Below, piece by piece: positions 6,780 through 12,314 of a DNA stretch of 12,314 nucleotides. The stretch is taken from assembly GCA_016716765.1 (NCBI GenBank), contig JADJVA010000002.1:1-12314 (forward strand), read 5' to 3'. Under the pieces are notes generated by a model. The model made no database searches, was not told the origin of the DNA, and was given only the letters and a program-made list of their open reading frames with translations. Every line of letters starts with the position of its first letter. Within the stretch, counting starts at the first letter, position 1. A program made the position numbers and the translations under genes. The stretch is from Bdellovibrionales bacterium (lineage in GTDB: Bacteria > Bdellovibrionota > Bdellovibrionia > Bdellovibrionales > UBA1609).

Positions 6780-9064
6780 GTGAGACAAGAATACTTGGTT
6801 CAGGGTATGACCTGCGCTTCTTGTGCGAGAAATATTGAGGCGTCCCTCAGGCGAATGCCTGAGATTGAAAGCGCCAAAGTTAATTTTGTGACCAATCGGG
6901 CGACACTTATTATCAAGGAAGGCTTGGGGAGTATTGAAGCGACTCTCATCGCCGTCCGCAAGACAGCGAAGGACATCGGATACGAATTCATCGAAATAAA
7001 AAGTGGCCAATCGCCAATCTCCGCAGAAATTTCAGATCGTGCAGATCCTATCGACCTCAGAGAAGCTTATGATCAATCAGAAGAAGACAAAAATTTGCGA
7101 ATTCGCATGATTGTGGCGGGGAATTTTGACCATTCCACTTTTTTTATTGGGAATGGATTTGGTTCCTTTTGCTCGTGAATGGTCGACTTTTGTTAATCAC
7201 ATGATGCAGTTAATGTGCGTTCTTCCCATATTGTTTTGGTCTGGGAAGAGATTTATCTTTGGTCTGTTCCTCACTCTGAGAACGGGTCATGCCAACATGA
7301 ATACTTTGGTGGGACTGGGAACCCTCTCGGCCTTTGTATATAGTCTCGTTCTAACTCTTAGCCCCAATCTCTTTAGATATGAGGGACTTTCTGCACGTGT
7401 ATTACGAGTCTGTTGGATTCATCGTGCTATTTATTTTATTCGGCCAATTTCTTGAAAACAGAGCCAAACTGAAGACTTCAATGGCCGTACGTGGTTTATT
7501 TGAGCTGAAGAGCAAAGAAGCTCTGGTGGTTGTCAATGGTGAGTTTACAAGGGTTGCAATTGAGAATGTTGTCGTTGGTGATACTGTTTCGGTTCGTCCG
7601 GGAGAACGAATTCCTGTTGATGGCACGGTGTTAGAAGGTAATTCGCTCGTCGACGAGTCCATGGTGACAGGAGAGCCAATTCCGGTAGAGAAAAGGTCTG
7701 GTTCTGAGGTCATTGGTGGGACGCTCAATCAAAGGGCGCTTTTCAAATGAGAGCTTGCAAGGTTGGGAGCGAAACTTTCCTTTCTCAAATTATTAGATTG
7801 GTTCAAGATGCTCAAAATTCGAAGGCTCCCATCGAGCGGTTTGCGGATCGAGTGAGTTCAATTTTTGTCCCCACTGTTTTCATTTTGGCTTGTTTGAGTT
7901 TTAGCATCTGGTTGTTCGTAGGGCCCGAGCCTCGATTGACTTACGGTCTTGTTGCCTTTGTTTCTGTGCTCATCATTGCATGTCCCTGCGCCCTGGGATT
8001 AGCGACACCCACGGCAATCATCGTCGGAATCGGTCGAGGAGCTCAGCGAGGAATTTTGTTTCGCAGTGCTGAGGCAATAGAGGTGGGTGAAAAGATAACA
8101 GCGATCATTTTGGAGAAAACAGGAACAATCACGGAGGGTCATCCAAAAGTCCTTGTGACAAAATATTGAACAATGATGGGGTCGTTGGAAAAAGAAATTT
8201 ACAACTGGCTCTTGAGCCTGGAGAGTCGATCTGAGCACCCACTGGGTCAAGCGATTTCAGAATTTGCAAAAGATAATGGTGGCATGAACGTGGAAGTGGA
8301 GAGCTTTCAGTCCTTAACAGGTTTAGGCATCATAGGGCTTGCAGAAAAAAAGAGAATATTGGTGGGCAATCAAAAATTGATGCTCAATGAATCCGTCCAA
8401 CTCAACGAAGAAGTGATGAGAACTCTGGAGGAATGGGGCTCACTGGGTCATACTCCTGTGTTTGTGGCGGTAGAAGCTTGTCTTGTCATGATGATAGCAG
8501 TGGCTGATCCGATAAAGAGAGGGCTCCTGGGGTTGTACGTGAACTTGGAGAAATGGGTATTGAAGTTTGGATGATGACAGGGGATTCGCAAAGGGCCGCA
8601 GAAAGTGTGGCGAACCAAATTGGGATCATGAAATTTGCAGGAGAAGTCTTGCCAGGGACAAACTTATGAAGGTCAAGGAATTGCAATCGGCAGGTCACAG
8701 GTGGCAATGGCTGGGGATGGTATCAATGATGCACCTGCCCTGGCTCAATCTGATTTAGGTATTGCCATGAGCACTGGAACGGATATCGCAATTGAATCTG
8801 CTGACATGACTCTGATTAATGGCGATTTGGAGCTTTGCCGATCGCTTTGAAAATCTCCAGGGCACCATGAAGGTTGTTCGTCAGAATCTATTTCTATCAT
8901 TTGTCTACAATGGTCTTGGAATTCCATTGGCGGCGGGGGTCTTGTTTCCGATAACAGGGACCCTGCTCCCTCCTGTTTTTGCTGCATTAGCTATGGCCTT
9001 GAGCAGTATCTCTGTAGTACTCAATAGCCTTCGATTGAAAAGTAAAAATCTTGGAGGCATATAA
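6780..9064 (+). pseudogene. copA: CopA-type P1B copper-exporting ATPase, heavily interrupted
   Basis: CopA pumps Cu(I) out of the cytoplasm using ATP. Translation starts at the GTG at 6780, seven bases after GGAGG. Domains across the broken frames: an HMA domain with GMTCASC (residues 9-15), membrane helices with GHANMNTLVGLGT, the actuator TGEP (7667-7678), the CPC membrane copper site (7981-7989), phosphorylation loop, SEHPLG (8230-8247), MMTGDS, GDGINDAP (8716-8736) and a C-terminal helix pair. Eight one-base frame changes (near 7121, 7384, 7733, 8522, 8656, 8700, 8843 and 8865) and one in-frame TGA (8167-8169) break it. Most are repaired by one base in a short run. With all corrections the length is 762 residues and the frame closes at the TAA, normal for a one-HMA CopA. 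Oddly, the phosphorylation motif reads EKTGT instead of DKTGT (GAG at 8113-8115), which should abolish pumping if real. The TAA overlaps the probable csoR ATG. Either a noisy sequence of an intact gene or a recent pseudogene. Confidence 0.9.
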
Positions 9065-9347
9065 TGGAAAAAAAGGAACTTCTCACACGAGTCATCTCAA
9101 TCGCCTGAAGCGCCTTGAAGGACAAATTCGTGGGATCGCCAAGATGATTGAAGAGAAGCGCTACTGCATGGAAATTTTGACTCAAATCAAAGCGGTGCGT
9201 TCGGCATTGGGTTCTTTGGAAGAGAAAATCATTGAACAGCACATTGATCATTGTGTCAGGAAGGCGATTGGATCGAATGATAAAAATGAAAAGGGCTTGG
9301 TGATCAAAGAAATCATGGAGTTGCTGGAGTCTGCGCGAGCAAGATAG
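9064..9347 (+). CDS. csoR: CsoR-family copper-sensing repressor
   Basis: An all-helical DUF156 (CsoR/RcnR/FrmR) repressor that leaves DNA when it binds Cu(I). The core is HLNRLKRLEGQIRGIAKMIE. The copper ligands fit CsoR: Cys in KRYCMEIL, then His and Cys in QHIDHC. With corrected numbering they are C35, H60 and C64, one residue from the C36/H61/C65 of the mycobacterial protein. The best start is ATG at 9064, overlapping the copA stop as TAATG with GGAGG six bases upstream. In the sequence as given this ATG is out of frame. Adding one A to the seven-A run (9068-9074) gives MEKKGTSHTSHLNRL and 94 residues. A TTG at 9051 is in frame without correction but lies on top of the ribosome site, so I consider it unlikely. 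Nickel/cobalt (RcnR) and formaldehyde (FrmR) sensors are less likely given the ligands, operator and copA. Confidence 0.9.
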
Positions 9348-9354
9348 GTGAGTT

Positions 9355-10135
9355 CTAACATCCTGTCCCAACAGGAGGAGGTTCCTGTTCTATGCAGCGT
9401 GGACTTGTTGGTGGACAGGTCAGTCGGAGGTGAAAATGATCGTGGTGGTTTTTCAGGGGGCGCAAGCTTCCGAGAACTGCAGCCACCTTTTGATCTGAGT
9501 CTTGATTTTTCCATTTTAGGCAAAAATGCTTTTGATGACCTCGTCGACAAATATTCGATCTCACTCGACCCGTCTGAATAAGGCGGCTAAAGACTTCTCC
9601 GTTTCGATCTGAGTCAAAAGTTTAGGGAGTTTTCCTCTCGGGGCAAAATCTTCATCAAATCCAAGATCGTTATCGGGATTCTGTTCTTTGTGATTGTGGC
9701 GATAGTAGGCAATATCGACATCAAGACCGTTTTGATGACTCCCGTGGCGCCCCAGGGGGCCTCCACCTGCTCCGCTGATATCGCCAATCTGAAGTCGCTC
9801 CCCATTTGGAAAGTCCAGAGAGATGCTTTTTGCAATATCGGCAAGTATTTTAACCAAGTCATCAGTTGCGTAGGCTCGATTTCTGCCCTGCATGATTTTC
9901 AAGAGGCCCTGGGACTCCGAGGGGAGACTATTGGAATTAATAAGATCACCACGCGAGAAGAATCCGATGGCCTGTTCAATTCCAGGTAACTGACATTTCT
10001 CAACAGGACCTTTTTCTATTCCGATCAGCTCATTTAACTCCGCAGGCGTGAGTTGATCCTTTCGTCCCCATTCCGTTGCTTCGGTTGCCACTGAAAAAGA
10101 AGGACTAACAAAATACCTAGCTTTTTTGCACTCAT
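9355..10135 (-). pseudogene. mepA: MepA-type penicillin-insensitive murein endopeptidase, interrupted
   Basis: A periplasmic zinc endopeptidase (peptidase M74, LAS fold) that cuts D-Ala-meso-DAP cross-bridges in peptidoglycan. The ATG at 10135 opens a signal peptide, MSAKKLGILLVLLF. Adding one T to the run at 10098-10094 joins it to SVATEATEWGRKDQLTP. The zinc motif HGSHQNGLDVDI (H at corrected residue 134 and D at 141, the Hx6D pattern) and the final NHHDHFHLRLTCPP, with its HxH pair, are both clear. The tail CIEQEPPPVGTGC is also family-like. Two more lesions occur: an in-frame TGA (9563-9561) between FRRVE and DRIFVDEVIK, and a frame change repaired by one T in the run at 9526-9522, giving IKSIFCLKWKN. 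The corrected length is 260 residues, close to the 274 of E. coli MepA. It converges on csoR with seven bases between stops. As for copA, sequence error is more likely than decay, except for the TGA. Confidence 0.88.
9361..9376. repeat. Small inverted repeat between csoR and mepA ends
   Basis: TCCTGT-CCCA-ACAGGA is a perfect six-base stem with a four-base loop, 14 bases after the csoR stop and inside the last codons of mepA. It has no following T run on either strand, so a terminator role is only possible, not shown. Confidence 0.35.
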
Positions 10136-10436
10136 AACAATATCAGATTCTAACAAGCTCGAGTGAGCAAGCAGATTCGATCCATTTTGAGACGAACCCC
10201 TACCTTCGTTAACCCGACCCACAAACGTCCGATAGAGAAAAACTGACGGAAATCGGAAGTTCGTGATTTTCAATGCTCATTCAGTGCTCTATTTGAAAAT
10301 ATCTCGGAAAAGTGTGAGAGAACGAATTTTTCTGTTTTCTCATTTTCTGTCTGCCGGAGAATTTCTCTTAACGAAAGCCAGTTTGGCCAGGTCCTCCATT
10401 GCAAGCGCATCCTCGGTTATCCATAATATAGGAAAT
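10136..10436. other. Intergenic region upstream of mepA
   Basis: About 300 bases that should hold the mepA promoter on the minus strand. The sequence directly before the mepA ATG is AT-rich (TGATATTGTT), and no clear purine ribosome site is seen. Plus-strand open frames here look non-coding to me. No RNA gene or repeat is recognised. Confidence 0.35.
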
Positions 10437-11223
10437 ATGGGACTGATCAAATCAGCTGTGAAAGACGAGTCAGCGACGAATTTTATCAAACGATTGCTCC
10501 CTCAAGAAAGCATCAATCGATCACGTTTGATGGAGTACTCATTACTGCAAAAGGAATTGAAGCTCCTCATCAATTGAAATCAGAGGTAGAGGAAGCCGCC
10601 ATTGAAGTTCATTGGAAGCTGACCAATAGTAAGGAAGCGCAAGAATATGTTGATTCAATTCCAGATTCAAAACTTGGATTTGGGGCTATTTTTAGTTAAC
10701 GAGGAGAAATTCCTTTTTGACGCCAACGGCGGAATAGCCTCTGATCTTGGTGCAGTAGAGAAATCTTGAGCCTCAAAGTAGCCAGGCATAGTGAAAATAG
10801 CGGACTCGCGAAGGCCTACGTACCGATCCCTACCCTGCGAGAAAGGGAATTTCTTCTCTGTCATGTATTCTCTTTATTTTTCTCAGCCTCATAGTCGCTG
10901 TCTTGAGCAAATTGATGTTGTCCCAACACTTAAAGCTAACCAGGTAAAATTGCTGGATATCCCACGCTGCGAAAAGGGAAAGCTTGAGGTTATCGTTCCA
11001 GAGAGATAAAATCATCCCCGACTGGAGATTAAATTGGATAGATGGAGTTTACTGATCAATTGCTGCGGTTGAATTTTCGGAATAGAAGGGGTTCTCAGAA
11101 GTATGACTTGAATTTGATTCCTGGGGTCTAAAGAATATTCTCGTTAAGGATTCATCTGGAAGGCATCAGATTTTCACGACTCAGTTTGGCTGGATCAACA
11201 TGGTAACTCTGAGATGCTCATAG
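10437..11223 (+). pseudogene. Unrecognised coding-like region in several frames (broken gene or genes)
   Basis: No family is recognised. Protein-like fragments follow each other on the plus strand in changing frames: MGLIKSAVKDESATNFIKRL (from ATG 10437); ITFDGVLITAKGIEAPHQLK and onward to YVDSIPDSKLGFGAI (about 10525-10690); LVNEEKFLFDANGGIASDLG after dropping one T from the run 10689-10693; then, past TGA 10767 and TAG 10779, VPTLKANQVKLLDIPRCEKG to a TAA just after 11006; then MEFTDQLLRLNFRNRRGSQK from ATG 11042 to TAA 11129 and KNILVKDSSGRHQIFTTQFG to TAG 11221. The one-base homopolymer repair at 10689 resembles the lesions in the known genes, which supports a real but damaged gene. It could also be two genes. 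It could be chance reading, and a 65-codon minus frame at 10667-10864 competes over part of it. Confidence 0.3.
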
Positions 11224-11412
11224 GATCAGAACACGATATGATCTACTAAATAAGCTACGCAATGCCGGGAGCGAATGGGGACTCACCTGCGTCAATGGCT
11301 GTCTCAGAAATCATAGCTCATTTAGCTCAGCCAAGAAAGCATTGCTCGCCAAGAGCCAAAAGTTCGAAGGCCGGCTTCGGCAGAAGAAAAATCATACATT
11401 AATGTTCGATTT
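11224..11412. other. Stretch without a supported gene
   Basis: A plus-strand frame reading LIGSEHDMIY, a stop, then ISYAMPGANGDSPASMAVSE may continue the damaged region before it. A short hairpin, CGAAG-GCCGG-CTTCG, occurs near 11365-11379 without a T run. Nothing else is recognised. Confidence 0.25.
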
Positions 11413-11982
11413 TCAATAATGACGATCTCTCATCGCCGTGGTGCTGTGTCTCTTTCCGCCAAATCCTGGAACGAATTCAACTTTGAAAGTTGCTCTTTTC
11501 GGTGCCCGCTCGAGAGATCCGGTAGCAGCGTAAGTAGACAAAACGCGAGGGACGTCCGCAAATTGGATAAAAAAACTGATCAAGTTACTTTCATTCCAGG
11601 CTCTGGACTCGTTTGAGATGAAAGCATCGTAAAATTCCGTGCACCCGAAATGGTGGATGTTCACATGGCTTGAGCGTCTAGTAGACATCCAGAGTTTTCT
11701 CTGCTGCCACGACTTGCTAATTGATTCCGGACAGCGGTTTGAGTCAGGGTTATCGCGACTCACCGATCCTAATATAACATCGAACTTAAATGGTCGAAAG
11801 TCCGGTTTGCAGAATGGGGTTTCATCGAGCCAGCTGATGAAGTAGCGGCGAAAATCGCACTTTCGTAACTGAGCAGGCGCCAGGGTGGTTCGGATAATTT
11901 TTAAGTGTAAAGGCTGCGGAGAGAAGTTCATTGTAACCAAGTCTAGCCCTACTGGCTTGAGCGAGTTTCTGGCTCTTGCCAT
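11413..11982 (-). CDS. Hypothetical protein, 189 residues
   Basis: An uninterrupted 189-codon frame on the minus strand, in a region otherwise poor in open frames. I do not recognise a family. It is rich in Arg, Ser and Phe, with no signal peptide or membrane segment. A middle part reads LRKCDFRRYFISWLDETPF and later SSHVNIHHFGCTEFYDAF, without a known motif. No good ribosome site precedes the ATG at 11982. An inner ATG gives MNFSPQPLHLKII and is an alternative start. It lies 94 bases downstream of the partial minus-strand gene at the window edge, so they could share a transcript. A spurious frame is quite possible. Confidence 0.35.
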   Translation of the reverse strand: MARARNSLKPVGLDLVTMNFSPQPLHLKIIRTTLAPAQLRKCDFRRYFISWLDETPFCKPDFRPFKFDVILGSVSRDNPDSNRCPESISKSWQQRKLWMSTRRSSHVNIHHFGCTEFYDAFISNESRAWNESNLISFFIQFADVPRVLSTYAATGSLERAPKRATFKVEFVPGFGGKRHSTTAMRDRHY

Positions 11983-12076
11983 TCGAAGGCCCTTTGAAGG
12001 TGGGAAGGTAAATATATATAGTTTCAGAAAAAGCTCATAAGATTATGCATGGATTCTCCAAGACCCGATGAATCCC

Positions 12077-12314
12077 TTAGTCTGCTGAGGTCGGACTGCC
12101 ATCTTGGGTGATTTCAATCTGAAACGGATTGTTCAGATCATTCATCTCCCAATGGCATTGCCAAACTCCAATATTTTGTAAGTATCACATATGTCATTAG
12201 CTTCACCTAGCAAGGTTTGCCCTATCATGCGATCAGCCAATTTTACCGTCATCGTTTGGTGGAAAAGTTTATGAATTCCCGTCAGCATTTCTGAAACTGC
12301 CCAAACCGCGAGGG
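12077..12314 (-). CDS. C-terminal part of an unrecognised protein, one frameshift, runs off the window
   Basis: On the minus strand from the window end, one frame reads AVWAVSEMLTGIHKLFHQTM and then VKLADRMIGQTLLGEANDIC. A second frame reads NIGVWQCHWEMNDLNNPFQI and then EITQDGSPTSAD to a TAA (12079-12077). The frames join if one A is added to the minus-strand AAAA run at 12177-12174, giving DTYKNIGVWQ. This is the same kind of lesion as in the identified genes, which is why I take it as a real gene. About 80 residues are visible. The family is not recognised and the 5' part is outside the window. Confidence 0.5.

Noticed and set aside
6780..9064. Programmed frameshifting in copA
   Set aside because: Eight shifts in both directions plus a stop codon cannot be programmed. 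No single slippery site with a following structure stands out.
8167..9563. Use of TGA as a sense codon, suggested by in-frame TGAs in copA and mepA
   Set aside because: TGA ends the yheU-like, arylsulfotransferase-like and radical SAM genes at family-typical points, and conserved Trp positions use TGG. Point errors or nonsense mutations explain the two cases better.
1..12314. CRISPR array, insertion sequence, transposase or toxin-antitoxin module
   Set aside because: No regularly spaced repeats, terminal inverted repeats or recognisable transposase or toxin motifs were found on either strand.

Overview
The window is about 12.3 kb of bacterial DNA with roughly average GC content. The gene set is glycine cleavage genes, a periplasmic murein endopeptidase, a YheU-family protein, an arylsulfotransferase-like propeller protein and a copper operon. 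This suggests a Gram-negative proteobacterium in the broad sense, possibly Bdellovibrio-like. That placement is an inference from gene content only.

Layout. 1-828 (+): the 3' part of gcvT, then gcvH. 870-954 (+): a tRNA-Leu with anticodon UAG. 1030-1311 (+): a small YheU/UPF0270 protein. 1455-2624 (+): a membrane-anchored arylsulfotransferase-like protein. 2694-4193 (-): a GNAT acetyltransferase directly abutting an EamA/DMT exporter. 4554-6214 (+): a cobalamin-binding radical SAM protein, whose end overlaps the end of queD (6204-6620, -). 6671-9347 (+): a copper operon, copA then csoR, driven by a promoter whose spacer holds a CsoR-type operator. 9355-10135 (-): mepA. 10437 to the end: poorly resolved sequence with coding-looking fragments, a 189-codon orphan frame and the 3' end of an unrecognised protein on the minus strand.

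The most important practical point is that many genes are interrupted. I reconstructed gcvT (4 frame changes), gcvH (1), the radical SAM gene (1), copA (8, plus one in-frame TGA), mepA (2, plus one in-frame TGA), probably the csoR start (1) and the edge gene (1). Most breaks fall in or beside short mononucleotide runs and are repaired by adding or removing one base of the run. Conserved motifs are almost all intact on both sides. This points to uncorrected indel errors in the sequence more than to real decay. However, two in-frame stops and a catalytic Asp-to-Glu change in copA are substitutions and do not fit a pure indel-error model. When the proposed corrections are applied, the reading frames of copA, gcvH, csoR and mepA all close and give family-typical lengths.

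Functionally, the clearest unit is the copper circuit: CsoR should repress its own operon by binding between the -35 and -10 boxes, and copper should release it to allow the CopA export pump to be made. The GNAT/EamA pair looks co-translated and could be a modify-and-export unit. I did not find a convincing novel system. The best candidates for something undescribed are the radical SAM protein of unknown substrate and the unassigned right-hand 1.9 kb.
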